DNA of 21,724 nucleotides from JACKBJ01 sp964549495 (GCA_964549495.1 CAZJWJ010000092.1:1-21724), one strand, 5' to 3'. Positions 7,058 to 15,285 are shown, counted from the stretch's first letter. Made by a program: numbers and translations. Notes: a model not told the origin generated them from the sequence alone.

Positions 7058-8964
7058 GCCCGGAGGCCCGCCCCCCGACGCAGCGCCGCCCCCTGGCCCT
7101 GGCCTTGGCGGTCACGCTGCTGATGCTGCTCCTCCTGGGGCTCGGCATCTACGGCTGGCTGCGCGGCTTCGAGCAAGGCAGCTGGGAGGCCCGCCAGCGC
7201 GCGGCCACGTCGGCCGCGGCCGCCGACCTGTCGGCCTGGTTCGATCGCGTGAGCGAGGGCCTGCGCGTGGCGGCCGTGCTGGACGGCGAGCTCCTGTCCG
7301 AGCATCCGGAGACCCTGCAGGCATTGCTGCTGCCCGAGCTGCCCATCCTGGAGATCCTGCGGGTGGATGCGGCCGGCCGGCCCTTGGCCTCGGCCCATCT
7401 CCGCCGGCCGCTCCTCGCCGAGCAGTTCTCCATCCCGGCCGCCAACTGGTTCCACGTGGCCTCCGGCGGATCGCGCTACCTGGGGTCCTTGGAGCCCGAG
7501 CCGGCCGACGGGGCCTATCTCCTCTTGGCCTTGCCGGCGGCCGACGGCGGCGTCCTGGTCGCGCGCCTGCGCGCTCGGGACCTGTGGCAGCGGGTCGAGG
7601 ACGTCGGCTTCGGAGACGGCGGGCGCGCCTACCTGCTCGACCGACGGGGCCGGGTGATCGCCGATCCCGAAGCTGCCACCGTCGCGCTGAACGAGGCGGG
7701 CCGAATGGTCACCCCGGCCGATTCCAGGTGGGACGGTCGCGAGATCCAGCAGGATGGCGAGCCGCTCTTGCCCCAGCTTCGACGGGCGCCCGAAGGCCGC
7801 TGGAGCGGCCGGCTGATCGGGCCGGACGGTCGCGAGCTCCTGGCCCGCTCCGAGATCGTGAGCGCTGCCGAGCTGGGGCCGGATGGCCGGTCGGTGGCCG
7901 GCAGCCAGTGGCACCTCCTGACCACCCTGCCCCTGAGCGAGGCGGAGGCCTGGAGCCGCCGGCTGGCCACTTGGCTGATCGGCGCGGGCGCCTTGCTGGG
8001 CAGCCTGGCGCTGGCCCTGGTCGCATGGCTCTATGCGCGTCCCGTCGGGCTGGCCCGGCCGGCCGACCCGCGCGCGGAGGCTGCGGGCCAGGGTGACCGC
8101 TCGCCCGAGGCCCGCGGTGATCGCGGAGCCGCGGAGCCTGGCGAGGCCTTGGACCACACCCGCCCGCTCTCGCGCGACGACGTCGAACGCCTGCGCGCGG
8201 CCTTCGACGACATGGCGCATCAGGTTGGCGACATCGACCGCTTGACCAGCGAGTTCCTGGCCACGATCAGCCACGAGCTCCGCACGCCGCTCAACTCGGT
8301 CATCGGCTACGCCGAGCTGATCTTGAGCGGTGTCGACGGACCCTTGGACGAGGAGATGCGCAAGGACGTCCAGGCCATCTACGAGAACGGCCATCAGCTG
8401 CTGCGCATGGTCAACGACCTCCTGGACCTGGCCAAGATCGAGGCCGGCCGGCTGGAGCTCGAGCTGGTGCGCTTGGCCCCGGCCGACCTCCTGACCGAGG
8501 CGGCCGAGGCCCAGCAGTCTGCGATCGAAGGCAAGGGTCTGAGCCTGAGCCTGGATCCGGCACCGGACCTGCCGCCCATCTGGGGCGATCCGGTGCGGCT
8601 CCGGCAGGTGCTCGACAGCCTGATCTCCAATGCGATCAAGTTCACCGAGGAGGGCGGCATCCGGCTGGGCGCCCGCCAGGAGGGCGACTGGCTGGCCATC
8701 ACCGTGGCCGATACCGGCATCGGCATCTCCGAGGCCGATCGCGAGACCATCTTCGAGCGCTTCCGCCAGTTGGACGGATCCTTCACCCGACGCGCCGAGG
8801 GTACGGGCCTGGGCCTGGCGATCAGCCGGCATCTGGTGCGTATGCACGGCGGTCGGATCACGGTCGAGAGCCAGCCGGGCGAGGGCAGCCGCTTCACCAT
8901 CCAATTGCCCATCGAGGAGACCCCGACCCACGCGCGAGGCCTGGCCATCGGCTCGCTGCTCTGA
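7054..8964 (+). CDS. Membrane sensor histidine kinase
   Basis: Encodes 636 aa, starting at a GTG that overlaps the stop of the binding-protein gene. The first helix (about residues 12-33) and a second helix (about 303-330) bracket an extracytoplasmic sensing domain of about 270 residues. Features such as DRRGRVIADPE and WHLLTTLPLSEAEAWSRR are typical of Cache-type sensors. After the second helix comes a divergent HAMP-like linker with a charged Pro/Gly/Glu-rich insert (about 335-370). Then follow the H-box ISHELRTPLNSVIGY (His407), the N-box SNAIKF, the G1 box DTGIGIS (Asp553), the F-box FERFRQLD and the G2 box GTGLGLAIS (from Gly583). All catalytic boxes are intact. No receiver domain and no response-regulator gene are nearby, so its partner lies elsewhere. 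Confidence 0.92.
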   Translation: MSPEARPPTQRRPLALALAVTLLMLLLLGLGIYGWLRGFEQGSWEARQRAATSAAAADLSAWFDRVSEGLRVAAVLDGELLSEHPETLQALLLPELPILEILRVDAAGRPLASAHLRRPLLAEQFSIPAANWFHVASGGSRYLGSLEPEPADGAYLLLALPAADGGVLVARLRARDLWQRVEDVGFGDGGRAYLLDRRGRVIADPEAATVALNEAGRMVTPADSRWDGREIQQDGEPLLPQLRRAPEGRWSGRLIGPDGRELLARSEIVSAAELGPDGRSVAGSQWHLLTTLPLSEAEAWSRRLATWLIGAGALLGSLALALVAWLYARPVGLARPADPRAEAAGQGDRSPEARGDRGAAEPGEALDHTRPLSRDDVERLRAAFDDMAHQVGDIDRLTSEFLATISHELRTPLNSVIGYAELILSGVDGPLDEEMRKDVQAIYENGHQLLRMVNDLLDLAKIEAGRLELELVRLAPADLLTEAAEAQQSAIEGKGLSLSLDPAPDLPPIWGDPVRLRQVLDSLISNAIKFTEEGGIRLGARQEGDWLAITVADTGIGISEADRETIFERFRQLDGSFTRRAEGTGLGLAISRHLVRMHGGRITVESQPGEGSRFTIQLPIEETPTHARGLAIGSLL

Positions 8965-9043
8965 GCGCCTGACCGCGGCCTCCGAATGGGCCCTCGACCC
9001 ATGCTGGACGCGAGGTTCTGGGCCTGGAGCGATCCCGGATGCC

Positions 9044-9072
9044 TTGGTGCGGCCGGCCCGGACCGGTATACT
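9044..9072 (+). promoter_or_regulatory. Sigma70-type promoter of the tpiA-RNase J operon
   Basis: TTGGTG (9044-9049), a 17-nt spacer and TATACT (9067-9072). The start point would fall near 9079, giving a leader of about 60 nt before tpiA. Confidence 0.65.
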
Positions 9073-9137
9073 CTGCATCGATACCGACCTCCAGGGCGCC
9101 ATCCCCGCGGCCGCCCGAGCCGAATCTCCGAGACTCC

Positions 9138-9953
9138 ATGCGACGAATCCTGATCGCCGGCAACTGGAAGATGCACAAGACCGTGGCCGAGGCGCGCCAG
9201 CTGGCGCGCGCGGTGGCCGATGCCGCCGCCGAGCATCCCGCGGTCGACCGCCTGCTGGCCCCGCCCTATACCGCCCTGGCGGCGGTTTCCGAGATCGCGC
9301 GGCCGGCCGGCCTGCTCCTGGCCGCCCAGGACATGCACTGGGCCGACCAGGGCGCCTTCACCGGCGCCATCAGCCCGCCGATGGTGGCCGAATGGGCCGG
9401 CTGGGTGATCCTGGGGCATAGCGAGCGCAGATCCCTCTTCGGCGAGACCGATGCCGAGGTCAACCGCAAGGCCCACGCCGCTTGCGCTCATGGCCTGCGG
9501 CCCATCGTGTGCATCGGAGAGACCGAGGCCCAGCGCGATGCGGGCCGGACCGACGAGGTGGTGGCGGCGCAACTGGCGGCCGGCCTGCAGGGCCTCTCCG
9601 CCGACGAGGTGGCCGGCTCCGTCGTCGCCTACGAGCCGGTCTGGGCCATCGGCAGCGGGCGGGCCTGCGATGCCGGCGAGGCGGCCCGCGTGATGAGCCG
9701 CATCCGCGCAGACCTGGCCGAGGCCTTCGGTACCGAGGCCGCCGCGCGCTGCCGGCTGCTCTACGGCGGTTCGGTCAAGCCGGACAACATCCAAGACTAC
9801 CTGCGAGCCGGAGACATCGACGGCGCCCTGGTCGGCGGCGCCTCGCTCCAGGCCGATTCCTTCCTCTCGCTCGTCCGCCTGGCGGCCGAGCTCGGTGGCG
9901 AGAACCATCATCCAACGAACCCGATCGCGAGCGATCGAAAGGCTTTCCCTTGA
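9138..9953 (+). CDS. tpiA: Triosephosphate isomerase
   Basis: Encodes 271 aa. It interconverts dihydroxyacetone phosphate and glyceraldehyde 3-phosphate in glycolysis and gluconeogenesis, in the cytoplasm. All hallmarks are present: AGNWKMHKT (Asn9, Lys11), ILGHSERR (catalytic His94), AYEPVWAIGSG (catalytic Glu166 and the flexible loop), LLYGGSVKPDN and VGGASLQAD (phosphate binding). The ATG at 9138 was chosen because the family starts at this point; the ribosome site is weak. The usual end of the family lies near SFLSLVRLA. About 20 extra residues follow (ELGGENHHPTNPIASDRKAF and one more), and the stop overlaps the TTG start of the next gene as TTGA. The extension probably exists because the frame runs through the next gene's ribosome site. 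Confidence 0.96.
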   Translation: MRRILIAGNWKMHKTVAEARQLARAVADAAAEHPAVDRLLAPPYTALAAVSEIARPAGLLLAAQDMHWADQGAFTGAISPPMVAEWAGWVILGHSERRSLFGETDAEVNRKAHAACAHGLRPIVCIGETEAQRDAGRTDEVVAAQLAAGLQGLSADEVAGSVVAYEPVWAIGSGRACDAGEAARVMSRIRADLAEAFGTEAAARCRLLYGGSVKPDNIQDYLRAGDIDGALVGGASLQADSFLSLVRLAAELGGENHHPTNPIASDRKAFP

Positions 9954-11587
9954 ACGAGAAACTGAGAATCATCCCCCTGGGCGGCTTCGGCGAAGTCGGC
10001 CGCAACCTGACGGTGATCGAATATGGCGATGCCATGATCGCCATCGACTGCGGCCTGATGTTCCCCGAGAGCGATATGCCGGGCGTCGACCTGGTGCTGC
10101 CCAACTTCACCTACCTGGCCGAGAATGTCGAGAAGCTCCTCGGCTACTTCATCACCCACGGTCACGAAGACCACCACGGCGCCCTGGCCCACGTGCTGCC
10201 GCACGCGCCGGCGCCGATCTACGCCACCCGCCTGACCCGAGGCCTGATCGAAGTGCGGCTCAAGGAGCACAAGCTGCTCGAATCGGTCGAGATCCACACC
10301 ATCACCGCCGATGACAAGATCGACATCGGCCCCTTCCAGGTCGAGCCGATCCAGGTGGCGCATTCCATCCCCGACACCGTCGGCTACGCGATCCACACGC
10401 CCTTGGGCACGGTGGTCCACTCGGCCGAGTACAAGTTCGACCTGACCCCGGTGATGGGCACCACCACCGACATCCACAAGCTGGCCGGCCTGGGCAGCCG
10501 CGGCGTCCTGGCCCTGATGTCCGACAGCACCAACGCCGAGCGCTCGGGCTGGACGCCTTCGGAAGCCCTGGTGCGCGAGAGCCTGGAGCGGGTCTACGAG
10601 CGCGCCGAGGGGCGCATCATCATCTCGACCTTCGCCTCGAACATCTCGCGCGTTCAGGAGATCATCAACGTGGCCGAGGAGTTCGGCCGCAAGGTGGGCT
10701 TGGTGGGCCGCTCGATGGAGCAGAATGGCGAGATGGCCCGCAAGCTGGGCTACCTGGAGAGCGAGCCGGGCACCTTGGTCTCGCTGGGCGAGCTGGACGG
10801 CCTGCCGGATGACGAGGTGGTCATCTGCTGCACGGGCACCCAGGGCGAGCCGACCAGCGCCATGGTCCGCATGGCCGATGGCCGGCATCCCCGGATCAAG
10901 CTGCGCCGCGGCGACACGGTCGTGCTCTCGGCCACGCCCATCCCGGGCAACGAGGAGCTGGTGCACCGCACCCTGGACAACCTCTTCCGCCAGGGAGCCC
11001 ACGTGCTCTACCAGGCCCTCACACCGGTGCACGTCTCGGGCCACGCCAGCCGCGAGGAGCTCAAGATGATGCTCGAGCTGGTCTCGCCGCGTTACTTCCT
11101 GCCCAGCGGTGGCGAGTACCGCATGCTGGCCTTGCACAAGGAGCTGGCCGAGGACCTGGGCATGGACCCGGAGGACATCTTCGTCATCGAGAGCGGCCAG
11201 GTCATCGAGTTCGACGAGAATGGCGCGCGGCATGGCGAATCGGTACCCGGTGGCTACATCTTCCTGGACGGCTCGGGCGTCGGCGACATCGGCGGCGCCG
11301 TGCTGCGCGAACGCCGCTCGCTGTCCTACGCCGGCTTCGTCATGGCCACGGTCGCCCTCGACCGCCAGGGCGAGGTCCGCGATGTCCAGCTGGTCACCCG
11401 CGGCTGGGTCTACCGGCCCGAGTCCGACGAGCTGCTCGAGGAGCTGCGCGACTTCCTGCGCCGCACCATCCCCGGTCTGGAGAACGGCGGCAACCTGGCC
11501 GAGACCGCCCGCAAGCGTTTGGCCGACCTGATCTACGAGCGCACCCGCCGGCGGCCCTTCGTCGAGGTCCACATCGTCCGCGACTGA
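9950..11587 (+). CDS. Ribonuclease J family protein with two altered metal-ligand positions
   Basis: Encodes 545 aa, starting at TTG 9950 with AAAGG 7 nt upstream and overlapping the tpiA stop. It is full length: a metallo-beta-lactamase core, a beta-CASP domain (MSDSTNAERSGWTPSE, CTGTQGEPTSAM, ATPIPGNE) and a C-terminal domain. RNase J enzymes degrade and mature RNA as 5'-3' exonuclease and endonuclease. Motif 2 is intact (THGHEDHHGAL, His70, His72, Asp74, His75), as are His138 in VAHSIPD and HVSGHAS (His361, His365). However, the bridging Asp of the usual GDFKFD motif is Glu160 (SAEYKFD). The His of the usual HGEYR motif, a metal ligand equivalent to B. subtilis J1 His390 by my alignment, is Gly387 (PSGGEYR). 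It may be an altered or weak nuclease, a J2-like partner, or a lineage variant. Confidence 0.93.
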   Translation: MNEKLRIIPLGGFGEVGRNLTVIEYGDAMIAIDCGLMFPESDMPGVDLVLPNFTYLAENVEKLLGYFITHGHEDHHGALAHVLPHAPAPIYATRLTRGLIEVRLKEHKLLESVEIHTITADDKIDIGPFQVEPIQVAHSIPDTVGYAIHTPLGTVVHSAEYKFDLTPVMGTTTDIHKLAGLGSRGVLALMSDSTNAERSGWTPSEALVRESLERVYERAEGRIIISTFASNISRVQEIINVAEEFGRKVGLVGRSMEQNGEMARKLGYLESEPGTLVSLGELDGLPDDEVVICCTGTQGEPTSAMVRMADGRHPRIKLRRGDTVVLSATPIPGNEELVHRTLDNLFRQGAHVLYQALTPVHVSGHASREELKMMLELVSPRYFLPSGGEYRMLALHKELAEDLGMDPEDIFVIESGQVIEFDENGARHGESVPGGYIFLDGSGVGDIGGAVLRERRSLSYAGFVMATVALDRQGEVRDVQLVTRGWVYRPESDELLEELRDFLRRTIPGLENGGNLAETARKRLADLIYERTRRRPFVEVHIVRD

Positions 11588-11648
11588 CGAGCCCGAACAT
11601 TTGCATCGAGAAGCGATCTCCGACCGAGCGCATGACACGCGAGTCGGG

Positions 11649-12071
11649 TCAGCGCAGGGCACGCTCCACGAAGTCGGCCGGGGTTATCGCGGTCTCGGGA
11701 AAGCGCTCGAGCAGGCGCCCGTGATGCGTGACCAGGGCCGCGGATTGCTGCATCGCAAGGGCCACGAAGAGCACGTCGTAGCTGGAATGATCGCGTGCGA
11801 GCGCCAGCGCCAGCGCGTCCTGCCAAAGCATCGCCGTGTCGAAGAAGCGGGTGACGACCGCCTGGCCATCATCGAGCATGCCCAAGGCGGTATCGGGATC
11901 GATGTGATCCGCCCGAACCGCTTGCCGGAGCACGCTCAGCAGCTCGGCACGCAAGAGATCCGGCGCCAGCACACGCTCCGCCACGGAGAGGGCGCGTAGG
12001 CATGCTTCTGCCCGCGCGTCCGCGTCGAACAACGCATAGGCCAGCACGTTCGTGTCGAGCACCAGGTCCAA
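11649..12071 (-). CDS. PIN-domain toxin of the VapC/FitB type
   Basis: Encodes 140 aa, starting at a TTG only 3 nt after the antitoxin stop. The PIN fold is clear: VLDTNVLAYAL (Asp6), LLRAELLSVL (Glu43) and SSYDVLFVALA (Asp99) supply the acidic metal-binding residues of this Mg-dependent ribonuclease. The common later acidic position (VTAD in many relatives) reads VTHHGRL here, so the fourth acid is missing; that position is less conserved. VapC toxins cleave specific tRNAs or rRNA when released from the antitoxin, but the target here is unknown. It is likely transcribed with the antitoxin and repressed by the complex. Confidence 0.88.
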   Translation of the reverse strand: MDLVLDTNVLAYALFDADARAEACLRALSVAERVLAPDLLRAELLSVLRQAVRADHIDPDTALGMLDDGQAVVTRFFDTAMLWQDALALALARDHSSYDVLFVALAMQQSAALVTHHGRLLERFPETAITPADFVERALR

Positions 12072-12074
12072 GGC

Positions 12075-12299
12075 TCAGGCCCGCCCGCTCTCGATCCAGG
12101 TATCGATCTGCTCGGCGCTCGGTGGATCGAATCCACCCCAGCGGGCACGAATCCGCTCCAGGCTCGCGGGCCGGTCCGGATAGCTGCGCATGAGCAGCTC
12201 GCGCAGCTCCTGCTCCATCGATCGCCCATGCTGTGCCGCCGCGGACTTGAGCCGTTCGACCAGGTCCTCCGGCAGGTTTCGAATCGTCAAGGTCGCCAT
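12075..12299 (-). CDS. Ribbon-helix-helix antitoxin of the FitA/VapB type
   Basis: Encodes 74 aa. The N-terminus, MATLTIRNLPEDLVERLK followed by AAQHGRSMEQELRELL, is a ribbon-helix-helix DNA-binding domain of the FitA-like antitoxin group. The C-terminal part (WGGFDPPSAEQIDTWIESG) should wrap the PIN toxin active site. GGAG lies 6 nt before the ATG. It precedes its toxin by 3 nt on the same transcript. Such antitoxins bind palindromes at their own promoter; a candidate lies about 38 nt upstream. Confidence 0.9.
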   Translation of the reverse strand: MATLTIRNLPEDLVERLKSAAAQHGRSMEQELRELLMRSYPDRPASLERIRARWGGFDPPSAEQIDTWIESGRA

Positions 12300-12336
12300 A
12301 GGCTACTCCGAGGGTCTCATGATCGGTGCCTGCAGA

Positions 12337-12346
12337 ATGCTAGCAT
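12337..12346. promoter_or_regulatory. Candidate operator palindrome of the toxin-antitoxin pair
   Basis: ATGCTAGCAT is a perfect 10-bp palindrome 37-47 nt upstream of the antitoxin start. Its position fits autorepression by a ribbon-helix-helix dimer. One 10-bp palindrome can occur by chance. Confidence 0.35.
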
Positions 12347-12456
12347 GGCGAGGCTTGCCCGGCCATCCCGTCGCGATCGACGCGCTGACTCGAGCCCAAG
12401 ATGGAATCAAACGGGATTCCTCGTGGTCCTACCGAGAGATCCAGGTCCGAGTTGCC

Positions 12457-13536
12457 CTACGGGGTCTCGGAGCCTTCGACCGCTAGCCCGAAGACCCGCA
12501 CCGACCCATCCGACAGGCCCGCGACCAGCCAACGGGCCTCCGGCTGCCAGGCCAAGCGCATGATCCGCGGCGTCGTCTCCTCGGGCCCGTCGATGTGCGG
12601 CATCTCCCGTTCGGCCAGCAGGCTCAGGTCCTCGGCGGACAGGATCCGCAAGCGGCCCTGGCGATCGCCGATCGCGATCAGGCTGCCCTCCGGGCTCCAC
12701 TGCAGGTCCTCGATCCACTCGCCGCCCTCGTAGACGCCCAGCGCCTGGCCGCCGCGTGCCGACCACAGCCGCGCCGTTCCGTCGGCGTGGGCGGATGCCA
12801 GCCGCTCGGCCGAGGGTCCGAAGTCCAGGGCGGTCACGTTGCCGGCCTCCGAGTCGATGCTGGCCACCGACTCCCGCGCGCCCGAGGCCACGACCTCGAT
12901 ATGCCCGACCGTGTCTCCCCAGGCCGCCAAGGAAGCATCCGGCGTGAGGGCGACCGAGCGGATCGTGGCATCCCAGTCCTCGCTCCAGCGGGTCTCCCCC
13001 GTGGCCGGGTCCCAGAGCCGGGCGCTCTGGCCGCCGCGCGCGCCGCCGCTGCCCGAGAGGATCAGGTTCGGCTCGCGCGCATAGGCCAGGGCGTTGACCC
13101 AGTCCTGATGACCGCGGTAGGTATCCAGCGGCTCGCCCCGCGGCATGGACCAGCGTTGGACGCCCGGGAAGCCGGAGGTGGCCAACTCCTGGCCGGAGGG
13201 GGAGAAAGCCGCATCGCGAACGCCCCCGACCTGCGCCAACCGGTCGCCGGACGCCACATCCCATACCTGGACACCGCCGCCCTCGTCGCCCACCGCGATC
13301 ATCTGGCCGTCCGGGCTGACGTCCAGCGCGCCCACCCAGCCGACGCGGTTGGGGATGGGCGGCTGCTCGACGATCGACCCGGCGTTTTCGGCGGTGATCG
13401 GCGGGCCTTCGGGGCGCTCGGTCGGCTCGGAGGGGCCGCCGCAGGCCGCGATCGCGAGCAGCGCGAGCGTCGCGATCAGCAGGGGGAGTGTGGCCGCCCG
13501 CCTTGACGCTCGAACCGGCCCGATCGGAAGGCCCAC
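12457..13536 (-). CDS. WD40-repeat lipoprotein
   Basis: Encodes 359 aa from a GTG at 13536, giving a well-formed lipoprotein signal (ASRRAATLPLLIATLALLA, then IAAC) with the lipidated Cys near residue 32. The frame extends upstream to a TTG at 13683 with a strong AAGGAGGAG site 9 nt before it. That start would put about 50 more residues ahead of the signal, and their codon use looks non-coding. The start therefore stays open. The mature protein has about seven WD40-type blades: ALDVSPDGQMIAVGD with VQVWDVASG, DAAFSPSGQELATSG, YRGHQDWVNALAYA, ARLWDPATGE, ALDFGPSAERLASAHADG, LQWSPEGSLIAIGD, and LAWQPEARWLVAGLSDGSV. It should be a seven-bladed propeller on the outside of the membrane that binds other proteins. 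No enzyme motif is seen. Confidence 0.82.
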   Translation of the reverse strand: MGLPIGPVRASRRAATLPLLIATLALLAIAACGGPSEPTERPEGPPITAENAGSIVEQPPIPNRVGWVGALDVSPDGQMIAVGDEGGGVQVWDVASGDRLAQVGGVRDAAFSPSGQELATSGFPGVQRWSMPRGEPLDTYRGHQDWVNALAYAREPNLILSGSGGARGGQSARLWDPATGETRWSEDWDATIRSVALTPDASLAAWGDTVGHIEVVASGARESVASIDSEAGNVTALDFGPSAERLASAHADGTARLWSARGGQALGVYEGGEWIEDLQWSPEGSLIAIGDRQGRLRILSAEDLSLLAEREMPHIDGPEETTPRIMRLAWQPEARWLVAGLSDGSVRVFGLAVEGSETP

Positions 13537-13705
13537 GGAGTCGAGATCGACCGCCCGCTGTCGCCCGTCGAGACCCGCCTTGGAGGCGGTCGATGCGCGG
13601 CCGGCGTGGTCGGGGTAAGAGCCACAGGGCTGTCCTCGTCTATCCCTGTGCAAGGGGACAAATTCCAGATCTGGATTCGACAAGATTCTCTTCTCCTCCT
13701 TGCAG
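13537..13705 (-). promoter_or_regulatory. Leader of the WD40 lipoprotein gene with two palindromes
   Basis: This 169-nt stretch has low third-position GC if read in the downstream frame, so it is probably leader rather than coding. It contains CACAGGG/CCCTGTG arms at 13623-13629 and 13644-13650, a 12-bp palindrome TCCAGATCTGGA at 13664-13675, and a strong minus-strand Shine-Dalgarno-like AAGGAGGAG at about 13692-13700. I see no convincing -35/-10 pair. Confidence 0.35.
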
Positions 13706-13742
13706 TGAAGGGGTCGGGCTTGGGGCAAGCCCGGCCCCTTCA
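13706..13742 (-). terminator. Hairpin overlapping the O-antigen ligase stop codon
   Basis: Arms 13706-13721 and 13727-13742 pair over 16 bp with one G-U, around a 5-nt loop. On the minus strand the stem begins with the TGA stop of the ligase gene itself. No T-run follows, so it may be a transcript-end stabiliser or a partial terminator before the WD40 gene. Confidence 0.55.
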
Positions 13743-15188
13743 GCCTTCTTGGATTTCTCGATCCTGCAGATCCACCGCTCGCATGCCCAGGCCCAGGATC
13801 AACCAGAGCAGGGCGAAGGCGTGCGGGTAGGTGAAGTAGTAATGGTCGAAGACGCCGCTGGACAGGGCCGTCGTCAGGGCGGCCATGCAGCCCAGCACCA
13901 GCGCGCGCGGGCCGCCGGCCGGCATGCTCCACCAGGCCAGGAGCAGCCGGGTCATGCCGCCGATCATCAGGGCCACGAAGGCCGATAAGCCGATCAGGCC
14001 CATGCTCTCGGCGATGATCAGGTACAAGCTCGAGACGCCGCGATAGAGGTCGACGTCGCGCGGGCTGCCGAAGCCGATGCCGAAGGCCGGGTAGCGCTGG
14101 ATCAGGCGGATGGCGTCCTTGTACTCGCCGAAGCGCATGACCGTGGCGCGATCCTGGCCGGCCAGGCCGGCCGCGAAGTGGTCGACATAAGCGCTGGTCC
14201 AGGGCAGCACCTGCGCCAGGGCCACCAGCCCCACACCGGCGAGGATCCCCGCTGCCAGGATGCGCCGGTCGCGCAGCAGGCCGATGACGAAGATCGCCGC
14301 CGCCAGCCCCACCAGCGATCCGCGCGATACCGTGGCCAGGAGCGCCAAGAGCATCAGCCCCGCCATCGGCAGCACCCAGCGGCGGTCGAAGAGCGGCCGG
14401 CGGCTGATCACCTGCGGCAGGAGCAGGGCCGTCATGGCCGCCAGCATGCCGCCGAAGGAGTTGGGGTCGATGCTGGTGCCCGTGGCGCGCTGCAGCCGGG
14501 CCGGATCGTCGTTGAGGTAACGCAGCACGCCCGGCCCGCTGGGGTAGTCCAGCACGCTCAAGCCCGACAGCAGGCGCATCTGCAGCCCGCCGGGCAGCAG
14601 GTAGAGCCCCAGTCCGATGAGCGCCGCCGCGAAGCCGAATCCGACCAGGGCCATGAAGACCCGCCTCAACTGCCGTCGATCCTCGATCAGGTTGGCCACC
14701 ACGAAGAAGAGCCCGGCCCCGGCCAGGAGCTCGCCGAAGACGCGGATCTGGTTGCGGCTCGGCGCGCCGTGGCCGAAGCCGGCCAAGAGCGCCGCCACCA
14801 TCAGGCCCATCAGGAGCAGCATGCCGGCCGAGAGCGGCGGCAGGTGCAGCCGGCGCTGGTCGCGCAGCACCAGGCGCATCAGCCAGATCAGGTACAGCAC
14901 CCCCAGCGCCAGATCGAGCAGGGTGGGGTTGAAGCCGATGTTTACCGGCAGGGCCGCGAAGGGCAAGAGCGTGATCACGCCGACCACGGCCAGGAAGGCC
15001 AGGTTGATGTCGCGCATCACGAAGGGCGCCAGGGCGAGCCCCAGCACCGCCGCCAGGCCGACCAGGGGATGCAGGAAGGCCGAGAGCGCCGCGCCGAGCA
15101 GGGTCAGCAGCAAGGCACCGGCCTGGATGGTCCGCGCCCGGGCGCCAGGGTCGCCGTCGCGCAGTCGGTCGAGCCGCGTGAGGAGCAT
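13740..15188 (-). CDS. O-antigen ligase/polymerase-like membrane protein
   Basis: Encodes 482 aa, almost entirely membrane helices (about 11-12). The pattern matches the Wzy/WaaL-type O-antigen ligase family: paired N-terminal helices, a large outside loop in the middle with LQRATGTSIDPNSFGGMLAA, the SRGSLVGLAAA motif, then a loop carrying YKDAIRLIQRYPAFGIGFG, and closing helices with ESMGLIGLSAFVALMIGG. Family members transfer or polymerise undecaprenyl-linked glycans at the outer face of the membrane. Sequence alone cannot separate ligase, polymerase and protein O-glycosyltransferase. A promoter at 15195-15222 would start transcription at or next to the ATG, so the mRNA may be leaderless. 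No other glycan genes are adjacent. Confidence 0.85.
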   Translation of the reverse strand: MLLTRLDRLRDGDPGARARTIQAGALLLTLLGAALSAFLHPLVGLAAVLGLALAPFVMRDINLAFLAVVGVITLLPFAALPVNIGFNPTLLDLALGVLYLIWLMRLVLRDQRRLHLPPLSAGMLLLMGLMVAALLAGFGHGAPSRNQIRVFGELLAGAGLFFVVANLIEDRRQLRRVFMALVGFGFAAALIGLGLYLLPGGLQMRLLSGLSVLDYPSGPGVLRYLNDDPARLQRATGTSIDPNSFGGMLAAMTALLLPQVISRRPLFDRRWVLPMAGLMLLALLATVSRGSLVGLAAAIFVIGLLRDRRILAAGILAGVGLVALAQVLPWTSAYVDHFAAGLAGQDRATVMRFGEYKDAIRLIQRYPAFGIGFGSPRDVDLYRGVSSLYLIIAESMGLIGLSAFVALMIGGMTRLLLAWWSMPAGGPRALVLGCMAALTTALSSGVFDHYYFTYPHAFALLWLILGLGMRAVDLQDREIQEG

Positions 15189-15194
15189 GCGGCA

Positions 15195-15222
15195 ATCCTA
15201 GACCGGTGCCGGCCGAGGTCAA
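15195..15222 (-). promoter_or_regulatory. Promoter of the O-antigen ligase-like gene (leaderless geometry)
   Basis: On the minus strand there is TTGACC (15222-15217), a 16-nt spacer and TAGGAT (15200-15195). The expected start point falls at about 15188-15189, the A of the ATG being 15188. No Shine-Dalgarno sequence lies between. Confidence 0.6.
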
Positions 15223-15285
15223 ACGGGCGGCGAGGCGAGATGGTCTGCCCGTCGGTGTCGACGTTCTCGAATGCGCCTTCCGCGA

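Noticed and set aside
6820..9102. 760-aa minus-strand frame opposite the kinase
   Set aside because: High-GC shadow; the opposite strand has all kinase motifs.
9908..11662. 584-aa minus-strand frame opposite RNase J
   Set aside because: Shadow of a well-supported gene; low-complexity Val/Asp/Gln/Gly composition.
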